Assembly: GCA_022511505.1 (NCBI GenBank)
Contig: JAFLTK010000345.1
Coordinates: forward strand, 1 to 32,062
Source: Muribaculaceae bacterium
GTDB taxonomy: Bacteria; Bacteroidota; Bacteroidia; Bacteroidales; Muribaculaceae
DNA: 32,062 nt
Direction: 5' to 3'
Within the stretch, counting starts at the first letter, position 1. Every line of letters starts with the position of its first letter. The notes beneath the pieces are model-generated. The model saw only the letters and a list, made by a program, of their open reading frames with translations, was not told the DNA's origin and did no database searches. This document shows, piece after piece, positions 7,663-15,496 of this stretch. The translations under genes were made by a program, and so were the position numbers.

Positions 7663-8931
7663 ATGAAACAAGAGAGAATTTTGCTCTGTCTCGCCCACAT
7701 GAGCGGGCGAGAAATGGCGTTTATCGAGCAAGCATTCCGCGATAACTGGGTCGTGCCTTTGGGACCCAACGTTAATGGTTTTGAGGCTGACCTTGAGGCA
7801 TTTGTCAACCGTCGCGACGCCGCCGAGCCGCTCCACAAGCGCGTAGTGGCGCTCAGCGCGGGAACGGCGGCGGTGCATTTGGGGTTGATTGCGGCCGGGG
7901 TGAAGGCGGGCGACGAGGTGATTGTGCAGTCGTTCACGTTTTGCGCGTCGTCCCACCCGGTGACCTACCTCGGCGCGACGCCGGTGTTTGTCGACTCTGA
8001 GCCGCGGTCGTGGAACATGGACCCGGCGCTGCTCGAGGAGGCTATCCGCGACCGTGAGGCGAAGACGGGACGCCGCCCGGCGGCAATTATCCCGGTGGCG
8101 TTGTATGGCATGCCATACGACGCGACGGCCATCATGGAGGTTGCCGACCGCTATGGCATCCCGGTCATCGAGGATGCCGCCGAGGGCTTTGGCTCGCGCT
8201 TCAAGGGGCAGGTGCTGGGTACGTTTGGCCGCTATGGCGTGCTGTCGTTCAACGGCAACAAGATGATAACGACCTCGGGCGGCGGCGCTTTGATTTGCCC
8301 CGACGAGAAGGAGGCGCGCCGCGTGCTGTGGTATGCCACTCAGGCGCGCGAGAGTTACCCCTACTATCAGCATGAGGAGATTGGCTACAACTACCGCATG
8401 AGCAACATCTGTGCCGGCATAGGCCGCGGCCAGATGACAATCGTCGACGAGCACATCGCCCACCATCGCCACGTCCAGGAACTCTACTGCCGCCTGCTGG
8501 CCGATGTCGAGGGTATCACGATGCACGTCAACCCCGGGCCTGACTATGACTCTAACTACTGGCTCTGTACGGCCACGCTCGACCCGGCGCTGCGCATCAA
8601 GGGCCAGGAGCGCGCCTATAAGCAGGTAATCACCGGCGCAGTTGGCGGCGCCGCCGGCGTCACCCATCAGGTTGCAACGGCTACGACCGACTGCCAGCCC
8701 AACGATAACGTCGAGGCCCTTCGCATGGCGCTCGACGCTGCCGGCATCGAGTCGCGCCCCCTTTGGAAACCGATGCACCGCCAGCCGGTCTATGCCTCCA
8801 ACCCGGCATATATCAACGGCGTCAGCGACCTCCTTTTCAAGACCGGCATCTGCCTCCCCGCCGGACCTTACGTCACCGACGAGCACGTTGCCCACATCGT
8901 CCGCTCAATCAAGGACGCCATCGAGCGCTGA
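7663..8931 (+). CDS. pglE: PglE-like sugar aminotransferase (DegT/DnrJ/EryC1)
   Basis: This 422-residue PLP aminotransferase is expected to convert a UDP-4-keto-6-deoxy sugar to the 4-amino sugar with glutamate as donor, the substrate for PglD. The PLP lysine is K200 in SFNGNKMITTSGGGALI. The pyridine-nitrogen Asp is D171 in EDAAEGFGS. ALSAGTAAVHLGL at 63-75 and QSFTFCAS at 89-96 are standard for the family. NYRMSNICAGIGRGQM resembles the C-terminal dimer region of PglE. The gene is strongly GC-rich and ends in a large hairpin. No 4,6-dehydratase (PglF) is visible in the window, so that step must be encoded elsewhere. Confidence 0.92.
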   Translation: MKQERILLCLAHMSGREMAFIEQAFRDNWVVPLGPNVNGFEADLEAFVNRRDAAEPLHKRVVALSAGTAAVHLGLIAAGVKAGDEVIVQSFTFCASSHPVTYLGATPVFVDSEPRSWNMDPALLEEAIRDREAKTGRRPAAIIPVALYGMPYDATAIMEVADRYGIPVIEDAAEGFGSRFKGQVLGTFGRYGVLSFNGNKMITTSGGGALICPDEKEARRVLWYATQARESYPYYQHEEIGYNYRMSNICAGIGRGQMTIVDEHIAHHRHVQELYCRLLADVEGITMHVNPGPDYDSNYWLCTATLDPALRIKGQERAYKQVITGAVGGAAGVTHQVATATTDCQPNDNVEALRMALDAAGIESRPLWKPMHRQPVYASNPAYINGVSDLLFKTGICLPAGPYVTDEHVAHIVRSIKDAIER

Positions 8932-8955
8932 CAATCCCCCGATACAACCCTATAG

Positions 8956-8993
8956 CGAGGGCGAGCCATGGAAACAGCCACGGCTCGCCCTCG
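8956..8993. terminator. Strong hairpin between convergent genes, probable bidirectional terminator
   Basis: A 16-nt arm (CGAGGGCGAGCCATGG) pairs with 8978-8993 with one A-C mismatch around a six-base loop. It lies 24 nt after the pglE stop and before the 3' end of the minus-strand hydrolase. There is no clear T-run on either side, so intrinsic termination is inferred from stem strength and the convergent position. Confidence 0.75.
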
Positions 8994-9019
8994 ATGTATA
9001 AAAGCGGATAGACTAGACT

Positions 9020-10042
9020 CTATGCCACCCTCGGCTCGACGCGGTTGAGCCAATTGAAGATGTAGTCGTAAACGGCGTTGCGCACCGCCGGAGCCGAGAG
9101 CATCAGGTCGTGGAGGCCCCCGTTGACGCGAACGCTGGTTACGCGCGGACCGAGTTCAAGGCCATACTTGCGGATGTCGGCCACGTCGAGCACGCCGTCG
9201 GCACGATTGTGGTCCGGAGTCCACTCGCCGCCCGAGATTGACTGCGCCGAGTGCATCAGCAGTATCGGTATTTGGATATTTGCCCGGCCGTCGCGAAGGC
9301 TTTTCTGGGCAAGCGTGATAGCACGTATCCATCCGGCTGTCACGTCGGGCGATTGGGTCAGTTTCCAGCCTGTGTTGTAGGTCCATTCGCCGTGGGCACT
9401 GCTCAGCAGGCTCTCTGAATAGGCCGTCGAGGCTCCCTGGGAGATGGTTGTTCCGGGGAACCATTTGCCCCACAGCGACACAACCGGGATGAGCCACTCC
9501 TTGCTGCCGAGGTTCCAGTCAAGGAACGGCGAGTTGAGTATCAAGTTTTTAACCACGGCGGGATGAACCTGTGACTCATAATAGGCGGCAATCAATCCGC
9601 CTGTCGAGTGCCCCATCAGGGTGATATCATCGATGCCGGCACGTTCCATCTCGACGAGAGCCGAGTCAATATCCGGGAAATAGTCGCGCAGCGAGCGCAC
9701 GTCAAAACGGTGCTCGGTCGAGGTCATCGAGCGCCCATAGCGCCGCAGGTCGACGGCATAAAACTGATAGCCGTGGTCCACAAATTCACGCGCCATCTCG
9801 GCTTGAAAAAAATAGTCGTTAAAGCCATGGATGTAGAGGACGCCGCGCTTCATTTGGCGCGCCTGCGACACGCGGTAGCGGATTACTGTCGACGTCGCGG
9901 CGCCAAGGTCGTCGGCCGGCTGTTTGACGGTCAGCATCTCAAAGTCGTTGCCAAGGACATCGGGCTTCCACTGGGTCTGTGCCAGCCCTACGCCCCAGGC
10001 AACATGCATCAGAATGAGACTCAATGCCTTATAGAGATTCAT
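9020..10042 (-). CDS. Secreted alpha/beta hydrolase (serine hydrolase / lysophospholipase-like)
   Basis: This 340-residue hydrolase has an N-terminal hydrophobic signal (LSLILMHVAWGVGLAQ), so it is probably periplasmic or outer-membrane associated. The core has a YIHGFNDYF oxyanion-hole region near 70-78 and VDLRRYGRS near 98-105. The nucleophile elbow is GHSTGG, placing the catalytic Ser at 146. A C-terminal GGLHDLMLSA supplies the likely catalytic His. This matches the serine aminopeptidase S33/monoacylglycerol lipase group, and the substrate is probably a lipid ester. Its start overlaps the end of the DUF4136 lipoprotein gene by 4 nt (ATGA), so the two are translationally coupled. Confidence 0.87.
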   Translation of the reverse strand: MNLYKALSLILMHVAWGVGLAQTQWKPDVLGNDFEMLTVKQPADDLGAATSTVIRYRVSQARQMKRGVLYIHGFNDYFFQAEMAREFVDHGYQFYAVDLRRYGRSMTSTEHRFDVRSLRDYFPDIDSALVEMERAGIDDITLMGHSTGGLIAAYYESQVHPAVVKNLILNSPFLDWNLGSKEWLIPVVSLWGKWFPGTTISQGASTAYSESLLSSAHGEWTYNTGWKLTQSPDVTAGWIRAITLAQKSLRDGRANIQIPILLMHSAQSISGGEWTPDHNRADGVLDVADIRKYGLELGPRVTSVRVNGGLHDLMLSAPAVRNAVYDYIFNWLNRVEPRVA

Positions 10043-10689
10043 TGCTTATAGGGTACTTGAATTTTCACGGGAAATTTGGAGAAGAGAGTCTGGACGGCCT
10101 CGGCTATGCCTTGGAGATTGCGGAAATTAGTGTCGCCGGGGTCCATGATGGTGGCAACCGATGCCGAATAGAGAGGAATTTTGTCGGCAATGTTGACCAT
10201 ATCCATTGTCAGCACGCCCTCGCGATATATGCCGGTAATAACCTGAGCGTTAGAGTAATATCCGGGCCAATAGTAGGCGCGAGGATACATAAAGTAGGGA
10301 TAAACGCCGTTGAACACCGGGCCGCGGGGCGGAACGGGGCCGGCCGGAGGCATTGGCGCAGGCGGCGGAGGCGTCATCGGCAATGCCGAGGCGAGCGGTG
10401 CCGTGTCGATTTCTTTCTTGACCGTCAGACCGATGTTGACAAGCAACGGCGAGTTGGGGTCCTCGCGATAGCCGCGTTCAACCATCTGCTCGCGGATTGC
10501 GGCCGCGATATTATAGTAGGTCACCATCTGCATTCCGGGGGGAAGATGACCATCGTCGGGCGTGACGATGCGAAACGTCGAGTAGTCGGCCAGATCGGCA
10601 TCGTTATAAACCTGAGAGTTGACAAGCGTGTAGGGCGAGCACGAGGCCATTAGTGCGCCGAGAAACGCCAGAGTGACAATCTTTTTCAT
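10039..10689 (-). CDS. DUF4136-type lipoprotein
   Basis: This 216-residue envelope lipoprotein has a type II signal peptide with lipobox LMASC at residues 14-18, so it should be anchored through Cys18. The DUF4136-like domain includes YSTFRIVTPDD and AAIREQMVERGYREDPNSPLLVNIGLTVK. A proline-rich linker sits near residues 108-126, followed by YYWPGYYSNAQVITGIYREGVLTMDMVN and a C-terminal helix. DUF4136 proteins are common in Bacteroidetes and have no defined biochemical role. It overlaps the downstream hydrolase by 4 nt, so the two probably share an envelope function. Confidence 0.85.
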   Translation of the reverse strand: MKKIVTLAFLGALMASCSPYTLVNSQVYNDADLADYSTFRIVTPDDGHLPPGMQMVTYYNIAAAIREQMVERGYREDPNSPLLVNIGLTVKKEIDTAPLASALPMTPPPPAPMPPAGPVPPRGPVFNGVYPYFMYPRAYYWPGYYSNAQVITGIYREGVLTMDMVNIADKIPLYSASVATIMDPGDTNFRNLQGIAEAVQTLFSKFPVKIQVPYKQ

Positions 10690-10724
10690 AGCCTAAAATA
10701 GTTTAGAACGTCGTTGGGTAATTA

Positions 10725-10770
10725 TTCAACTTCTCGCTTCGCTCAAAGTTGAAGTTTAAAGTTTAAACTT
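10725..10770. repeat. AT-rich inverted repeats between mltG and the DUF4136 gene
   Basis: TTCAACTT (10725-10732) pairs perfectly with 10746-10753 around a 13-nt loop. Just beyond it AAGTTTAAACTT (10759-10770) is a perfect 12-nt palindrome. Both follow the minus-strand mltG stop at 10833, so they may end its transcript or form a dispersed intergenic repeat. The surrounding 143-nt gap has no recognisable gene. Confidence 0.5.
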
Positions 10771-10832
10771 GAAGTTGAGTTTACGAAACTTCAATTGATA
10801 TATCTCAACAACGTCCAAACCGCGGCCAATGT

Positions 10833-11912
10833 TCACTTTATCCCGCGCTTGTCGAGCTCGGCACGATAGCGAGCCGCGTTCTGGCAATGTATACTGTAGG
10901 AATGGGTGAAATTGTGGTAGCCCGAGAAGTCCTCGCGGGCACACATGTAAAGATAGTCGGTCACCGGGGCCTGGAGGACATCGTCGAGCGTCGAGCGTTC
11001 GGGAACACGGATAGGCCCCGGGGGCAAACCGCGATAGAGATAGGTGTTATAGGGGGAATCGATAAAAAGCATGTCGTGGGTGATGCGGCGAATCGACTCG
11101 TCGCCCATGGCATATTTCACCGTAGGGTCTGCCTGTAGTTTGATTCCGTTATACAGGCGATTAAGATAGAGGCTTGCCACGATAGGACGCTCGTCGGGCT
11201 TGGCGGTCTCCTCCTCGACTATCGACGCGAGCGTCGCAACCTGCTCGGGGGTCATCCCAAGCTGAGCCGCAAGTTTGCGGCGGTCTTCGGTCCAGAACTT
11301 ATTGCGATATTCAAGCAGTCGCTTGACAAGCGATTCGGGTTCGATGGTCGCGTAAAATTCGTAGGTATCAGGGATAAAAGCTGCCTGAAACTCAGCGACG
11401 GTAAAGCCACTGTCGGGTAACACTTTCTCACACGCTTCAAGGAACTCGCCGGGAGTCATGTCGAGATTGCGAGTAATCGTTCGGGCGAGGCGTTCCATGC
11501 CTCGTGTTGCGTTAAACTGCACTTTTACAGGTGATTGACTACCCGTAACGATGCGTCGGCTAATCTTGCCTGCGCTTGTCCCCGGCACTATCTCATAATA
11601 TCCGCGAGAGCGATTGACGTTGCCCCCCTGAAGACGCCAAAGGATATAGACACGGTTGCCCATCGACGAGCCTAGGCTCGTCTTGAGGCTATCCTTCACA
11701 GCGGCAGTGCTGCTTTCGCGCGGAATCCTAACAGTTGTCGACTCGCCGCTATAGGTTGGCATGGTAAATAGCGACGCCGCCACAACAAGCGCCACCGCTA
11801 CCGACGCCACAATGATAATCGCCAGACTGTGGCGCGCAACAAATTGGCCCACAGTCCCTTCATTCTTGCCTCGCTTCCCCGAGGCCGCTTTCTTCTTTTT
11901 TGGTGTATTCAT
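10833..11912 (-). CDS. mltG: Endolytic murein transglycosylase MltG (YceG-like)
   Basis: About 359 residues; it cleaves nascent peptidoglycan glycan strands at the periplasmic face of the inner membrane. The start is a lysine-rich cytoplasmic segment (MNTPKKKKAASGKRGK), followed by one membrane helix (LAIIIVASVAVALVVAASLF) and a LysM-like region. The YceG domain carries IVEEE, where the catalytic Glu sits, and the conserved LQADPTVKYAMG. ATG 11912 is preferred over 11960 because the earlier start lies upstream of the promoter at 11917-11948 and adds residues that do not look like the family. The C terminus (AARYRAELDKRGIK) is normal, so the gene looks intact. Confidence 0.93.
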   Translation of the reverse strand: MNTPKKKKAASGKRGKNEGTVGQFVARHSLAIIIVASVAVALVVAASLFTMPTYSGESTTVRIPRESSTAAVKDSLKTSLGSSMGNRVYILWRLQGGNVNRSRGYYEIVPGTSAGKISRRIVTGSQSPVKVQFNATRGMERLARTITRNLDMTPGEFLEACEKVLPDSGFTVAEFQAAFIPDTYEFYATIEPESLVKRLLEYRNKFWTEDRRKLAAQLGMTPEQVATLASIVEEETAKPDERPIVASLYLNRLYNGIKLQADPTVKYAMGDESIRRITHDMLFIDSPYNTYLYRGLPPGPIRVPERSTLDDVLQAPVTDYLYMCAREDFSGYHNFTHSYSIHCQNAARYRAELDKRGIK

Positions 11913-11916
11913 ACCG

Positions 11917-11948
11917 CAAAAGTAACAAAAACCTCCCACCCTTGCAAA
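11917..11948 (-). promoter_or_regulatory. Bacteroidota-type promoter of mltG, possibly leaderless
   Basis: On the minus strand TTTG, then 20 nt, then TACTTTTG fits TTTG-N19-21-TAnnTTTG. The -7 box ends only 4 nt before ATG 11912, which would put transcription initiation almost on the start codon. Confidence 0.7.
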
Positions 11949-12047
11949 TTGCTCCACCACTATTAGTAAGACACATTCTCGCTAAACATTTATGCACCGT
12001 TTTTACTGCAAAACCGATTCCCCATTAGTAAACTCCCGGAAATTTCA

Positions 12048-12055
12048 TATATTTG
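12048..12055 (+). promoter_or_regulatory. Putative -7 element upstream of the membrane protein gene
   Basis: TATATTTG matches TAnnTTTG exactly and lies about 80 nt before ATG 12137. No good -33 TTTG is at the right distance, so this is only a half-site match. Confidence 0.45.
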
Positions 12056-12136
12056 CAAAACCAAAGTTTGTTCTCAAAGCAAATCCGATAACAAGCAAAT
12101 AAAACGTGTTACAAACGTTGCATTGAATAAAACAAG

Positions 12137-12586
12137 ATGAAGCGCATGGTAAGGCTATATCTTTTGTTAATAAAAAGAATGACAATTGCTTTGACAATTG
12201 TCACGACATTGCTGTCTTTGATAATTTTTGTTTTTGGCGCAGGTCCGGGATTTTATATCTTGTTCGTTCTATATTTGTTGATTCCCCTAAGTCTAATTGA
12301 TAATGCGACAATGTTATTTTGTGCCGTCACAGGAATCATTGATATACAAAGAATATCTAAACGAGAAATCTATTGGTTTAGCACGATTAGTGAATTTTTG
12401 ACTATTTATCTTTGGCTAATAATATCTTCACAAGATTTTGATTTCCCAATCATTGCATATTTTTATACTCTCCCGTCTTATTTGCTATTCTTTATAATTA
12501 TTGGGAAAGCAATTAAGACGGTATATCCCCGTCTCTATGACCGAGTTGTTTACTTCAGATTTCTCAAGATCACTGATTTAAAATAA
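12137..12586 (+). CDS. Small four-helix membrane protein, unknown function
   Basis: I do not recognise this 149-residue protein. It has a short basic start (MKRMVRLY) and about four hydrophobic segments, near residues 11-38, 38-65, 83-98 and 107-128. It ends in a basic amphipathic tail (KTVYPRLYDRVVYFRFLK). There is no lipobox or enzymatic motif. It is strongly AT-rich next to GC-rich mltG and aguA, has its own -7 element, and is flanked by the two copies of the 27-nt repeat, which together suggest acquisition. Membrane location is well supported; function is not. Confidence 0.7.
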   Translation: MKRMVRLYLLLIKRMTIALTIVTTLLSLIIFVFGAGPGFYILFVLYLLIPLSLIDNATMLFCAVTGIIDIQRISKREIYWFSTISEFLTIYLWLIISSQDFDFPIIAYFYTLPSYLLFFIIIGKAIKTVYPRLYDRVVYFRFLKITDLK

Positions 12587-12770
12587 TTACAATCCCAAAC
12601 CAAGTTCCCTTGATAAGTAACCACGGCTTGTTTATTTAAATTTTTTCATTTGAGTAATTTGCGGTTGTTGTCGCCATTCTCTAAAATATCCATTTGATGA
12701 ATAGCTATCTGATTAAGTTTTGTCAATCCATTCAGTAGCACTTAACACAAAAGATGGTAACCTTGCCGAC

Positions 12771-12804
12771 ATTCTAAAGTGGTCAAATTCGACCACTTTA
12801 GAAT
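12771..12804. repeat. Perfect 14-bp inverted repeat (ATTCTAAAGTGGTC)
   Basis: ATTCTAAAGTGGTC at 12771-12784 is perfectly complementary to 12791-12804, with a 6-nt loop. It lies in the 384-nt gap 12587-12970, directly beside the second copy of the 27-nt repeat. There is no T-run after it on the plus strand; on the minus strand it is followed by AT-rich sequence. It could be an operator, a terminator or a mobile-element end. Apart from this, the 27-nt repeat and the promoter at 12853, I see nothing in the gap. Confidence 0.7.
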
Positions 12805-12852
12805 TAGAAAAAAACCTCCCATCCATGCAAATTGCTAAAAAATTATAATTAT

Positions 12853-12883
12853 TTTGCTGATAGAAATTTATTTATTACTTTTG
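12853..12883 (+). promoter_or_regulatory. Bacteroidota-type promoter of the 12971-aguA-aguB operon
   Basis: TTTG at 12853-12856, a 19-nt spacer and TACTTTTG at 12876-12883 fit the TTTG-N19-TAnnTTTG pattern exactly. The inferred transcript begins near 12890, leaving a leader of about 80 nt before ATG 12971. Confidence 0.8.
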
Positions 12884-12970
12884 GCCGACGCAATTAATAA
12901 CAATTTGGCGGGCGATGTTGACTATCGCGCGACTTTATTATTAATCTCTCTAACACTCTGATTGGATTAA

Positions 12971-13207
12971 ATGGACAACATCATTGACATTTTTAATCAT
13001 ATCCTCCACCAAGCCGACAGTATCGACGTGGCCGACTTTGAGTTCAAAAAACTTATCAACGAGGACGCTGACATTAAGCAGATGTATCGGCAATGGTGTC
13101 ACGAGGTTGGCAGTAGTGAGAAAAATGGCTTTTTGGACTACTGCGATGAATACATGGAGTCGCGAGACTCAATTTGGGACACATTGAACGACTATGACGC
13201 AGAATAA
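12971..13207 (+). CDS. Small acidic protein upstream of aguA, unknown function
   Basis: This 78-residue acidic protein (many Asp/Glu, two Cys) begins MDNIIDIFNHILHQAD and has no signal peptide or membrane helix. It is likely to be all-helical. Its last 14 nt overlap the start of aguA, and a good promoter lies upstream, so it is the first gene of an operon with aguA and aguB. The tight overlap argues that it is real and translationally coupled. I do not recognise a family; a regulatory or accessory role in polyamine synthesis would be a guess from context only. Confidence 0.7.
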   Translation: MDNIIDIFNHILHQADSIDVADFEFKKLINEDADIKQMYRQWCHEVGSSEKNGFLDYCDEYMESRDSIWDTLNDYDAE

Positions 13208-14240
13208 ACGACGCCTCGAGCGGCGCTTCCCCGCCGAGTGGGAGCGGCACACGGCCGTGCTACTGGCGTGGCCCCACAAAGATACCGACTGGGCTTACAT
13301 GCTTGACGAAATCACTGAGTGCTATATCTCTATCATCGAGACAATTACCATCAACAGCCGTGTCATTCTGCTGGCTCCCGACGCCGAGGTGCCGCGCGAG
13401 CGACTGAAGCATATTGACCCCGAGCGGTTGATTATCGTCGAGGTGCCGACCAACGACACTTGGACGCGTGACTACGGCCCGCTGACCGTCACCGACTGCG
13501 GGCGACCGCGCCTGTGCAACTTCCAGTTCAACGGCTGGGGGCTCAAGTTTGCCGCGTGCCACGACAACCGTGTGACCGAGCGGTTGCGAGATGCCGGCTT
13601 GCTTGCAGTGCCGGTAGAGAACCGCCTCGACTTTGTGCTCGAGGGTGGCTCGGTTGAAAGCGACGGCCGCGGCACGCTCTTGACCACTTCCCACTGCCTG
13701 ATGGCGCCCAACCGAAACAACACGATGTCGCGCATCCAGCTCGAGCGCTATCTCAAAGACTGCTTCGGGCTGAACCACATCCTGTGGCTCGACAACGGCT
13801 CCCTTGCCGGTGACGATACCGACTCCCATATCGATACCCTCGCGCGCCTCGCGCCCGACAATACCATCATCTATACCGGCTGCCAAGACGCCAATGACGA
13901 GCACTTTGCCGACCTCCAATGTATGGCCGACCAACTGCGCGGCCTGCGCACTCGCGACGGCCTCCCCTACAATCTCGTCGAACTACCCCTCCCCGACCCC
14001 ATTTTTGACGACGAGGGGAACCGCTTGCCGGCAACCTACACCAACTATCTCGTTGACGACCGTACGCTCATCATGCCCACCTACCGCCAGCCCGACAAGG
14101 ACACGCTGGCGGCCCGTATGCTGAAAATTTCTTTCCCAAACCACGAGTTGCTGACAGTCGACTGCGTGCCGCTTATAAAGCAGCACGGCTCGCTCCACTG
14201 TGCAACAATGCAACTTTACCCCGACACTATCACATTATGA
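13194..14240 (+). CDS. aguA: Agmatine deiminase
   Basis: This 348-residue enzyme of the PAD_porph/guanidino-modifying superfamily hydrolyses agmatine to N-carbamoylputrescine and ammonia. The start has the typical PAEWERHTAVLLAWPH. WTRDYGPLTV near 92-101 and FVLEGGSVESDGRGTLLTT near 145-163 are conserved. HIDTLARL near 205 carries the catalytic His, and the nucleophile Cys is C336 in HGSLHCATMQ. Length is normal. It is GC-rich, overlaps the preceding small gene by 14 nt and aguB by 4 nt (ATGA). With aguB it forms a complete agmatine-to-putrescine route; no arginine decarboxylase is seen in the window. Confidence 0.95.
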   Translation: MTQNKRRLERRFPAEWERHTAVLLAWPHKDTDWAYMLDEITECYISIIETITINSRVILLAPDAEVPRERLKHIDPERLIIVEVPTNDTWTRDYGPLTVTDCGRPRLCNFQFNGWGLKFAACHDNRVTERLRDAGLLAVPVENRLDFVLEGGSVESDGRGTLLTTSHCLMAPNRNNTMSRIQLERYLKDCFGLNHILWLDNGSLAGDDTDSHIDTLARLAPDNTIIYTGCQDANDEHFADLQCMADQLRGLRTRDGLPYNLVELPLPDPIFDDEGNRLPATYTNYLVDDRTLIMPTYRQPDKDTLAARMLKISFPNHELLTVDCVPLIKQHGSLHCATMQLYPDTITL

Positions 14241-15130
14241 ATCGTCCCATATTGAAAACCGGAATCATCCAGCAACGCAACAGCGACTCGGCGGCCGACA
14301 ACCGCTCGCGCATCGCCGAGAAAGTGCGACTCCTTGCCGCCGATGGAGCTCAACTAATTGTAAACCAAGAACTTCACGACTCGCTATATTTCTGTCAAAC
14401 CGAGAATACAGACCTTTTTGACCTTGCCGTAGACCTCGACGGCGAGGCAACAGAGTTTTACTCGGCGCTTGCTCGCGAGACCGGTGTAGTCTTGGTGACA
14501 TCGCTTTTCGAGCGACGCGCCGCCGGACTGTATCACAACACCGCCATCGTTTTTGACACCGACGGCAGCGAGGCCGGGCGTTATCGCAAAATGCACATCC
14601 CCGACGACCCGGCATATTACGAAAAATTCTATTTCACCCCCGGCGACCTTGGGTTCAAGCCCATCGACACGTCGGTCGGGCGCCTTGGCGTGCTCGTGTG
14701 CTGGGACCAGTGGTATCCCGAGGCCGCGCGTCTTATGGCTCTCGCCGGCGCCGAGATACTCATCTACCCTACCGCCATCGGCTGGGAATCCACCGACACC
14801 CCCGAGGAGCAGGCACGCCAACGCGAGGCCTGGACCACGGTTCAGCGCGGCCACGCCGTTGCCAACGGGCTACCCGTCGTCACCGTCAACCGCGTGGGCC
14901 ACGAGCCCGACCCGAGCGGCGCAACCGGTGGTATCCAATTCTGGGGTTCAAGTTTTGTTGCCGGGCCGCAGGGCGAACTGCTCTACCGTGCCGGCGACAC
15001 CGACGAGGAAACCGCCATCATCGACATCGATATGCGCCGTAGCGAGCTCGTGCGCCGCTGGTGGCCTTTCCTCCGCGACCGTCGCATCGACCACTACGCC
15101 GACCTAACCAAGCGCTTCATTGACCGCTAA
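14237..15130 (+). CDS. aguB: N-carbamoylputrescine amidase
   Basis: This 297-residue carbon-nitrogen hydrolase of the nitrilase superfamily converts N-carbamoylputrescine to putrescine, CO2 and ammonia in the cytoplasm. The catalytic triad is E45 (NQELHD), K118 (YRKMHIPD) and C155 (VCWDQWYPEAARL). HNTAIVFDTDG and GGIQFWGSSFVAGPQGE are typical of AguB. Length matches the family. Its ATG overlaps the aguA stop by 4 nt, giving translational coupling. The product putrescine could feed spermidine-type polyamine synthesis. Confidence 0.95.
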   Translation: MNRPILKTGIIQQRNSDSAADNRSRIAEKVRLLAADGAQLIVNQELHDSLYFCQTENTDLFDLAVDLDGEATEFYSALARETGVVLVTSLFERRAAGLYHNTAIVFDTDGSEAGRYRKMHIPDDPAYYEKFYFTPGDLGFKPIDTSVGRLGVLVCWDQWYPEAARLMALAGAEILIYPTAIGWESTDTPEEQARQREAWTTVQRGHAVANGLPVVTVNRVGHEPDPSGATGGIQFWGSSFVAGPQGELLYRAGDTDEETAIIDIDMRRSELVRRWWPFLRDRRIDHYADLTKRFIDR

Positions 15131-15208
15131 CCGCCCTCGACCTTCATCTTGGGCGCGGAGCTACGGCTTTCTCTATATCAGTAGAGTCAATGTATGAACG
15201 TTGCCGGG

Positions 15209-15305
15209 CATCGCGGAGCGATGATAATTTCATTAACCCCGTACAAGCGCGAAGCGCGCAGTGCGGGGTAGCTGTCCCCTCTAAAAAATCGTCCCGGAGG
15301 GACGA
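15209..15305. repeat. Cluster of GC-rich REP-like hairpins
   Basis: Three short hairpins occur within ~100 nt of the 366-nt gap 15131-15496: CATCGC-GGA-GCGATG (15209-15223), CCCCG...CGGGG enclosing GCGC-GAA-GCGC (15237-15268), and TCGTCCC-GGA-GGGACGA (15289-15305). Such GC-rich stem-loops with short loops resemble repetitive extragenic palindromes mobilised by IS200-like REP transposases in Bacteroidetes. No transposase is present here. The rest of the gap holds only the remnant ORF at 15338-15460. Confidence 0.6.
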
Positions 15306-15337
15306 GATTTCACTGTGAGAAATATGGAAATAGAGAA

Positions 15338-15460
15338 TTACTGACGTGCGACTGAAAAATCAATATCTCCTAATATATGAGTAGTGTCATAAGCAGAGAA
15401 CCAATCCTTTGCGATCAGGTTTTTCAATTCCTCTTCTCGAATGTTTTTGGGATAAGTCAT
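15338..15460 (-). pseudogene. Possible 5' remnant of a restriction-modification methylase gene
   Basis: A 40-codon frame starts MTYPKNIREEELKN and continues through DTTHILGDIDFSVARQ to a stop. The motif of a helical start followed by a Tyr-Asp-Thr-Thr...Ile-Asp-Phe segment resembles the first ~40 residues of large type IIG-like DNA methyltransferases with an N-terminal nuclease domain, recalled from memory. Nothing of the catalytic part is present, and the sequence is more AT-rich than its surroundings. Adjacent REP-like hairpins suggest a rearrangement that left this scrap. It could also be a genuine short peptide; the family call is weak. Confidence 0.4.
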
Positions 15461-15496
15461 AATTTTAATTAACACAAAGTATTACACAGAAAATTT

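Larger units (their letters stand above)
11927..12836. repeat. Repeated 27-nt intergenic element (11927-11953 and 12810-12836)
   Basis: The two 27-nt copies agree at 25 positions and share AAAAACCTCCC and TGCAAATTGCT blocks in the same orientation. They flank the membrane-protein gene at 12137. The first copy supplies the -33 region of the mltG promoter; the second has the same TTTG but no matching -7 box. They may be copies of a promoter region or the edges of a duplicated or inserted segment. Confidence 0.65.

Noticed and set aside
7648-8895. Long open frame on the minus strand across pglE
   Set aside because: It is antisense to a clear aminotransferase with all catalytic residues; GC-rich codons leave the opposite strand open, and its translation is Arg/Val/Gly-rich low-complexity with no motif.
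15209-15305. CRISPR-like repeats
   Set aside because: The hairpins differ from each other in sequence and spacing; there are no regularly spaced identical repeats or cas genes.
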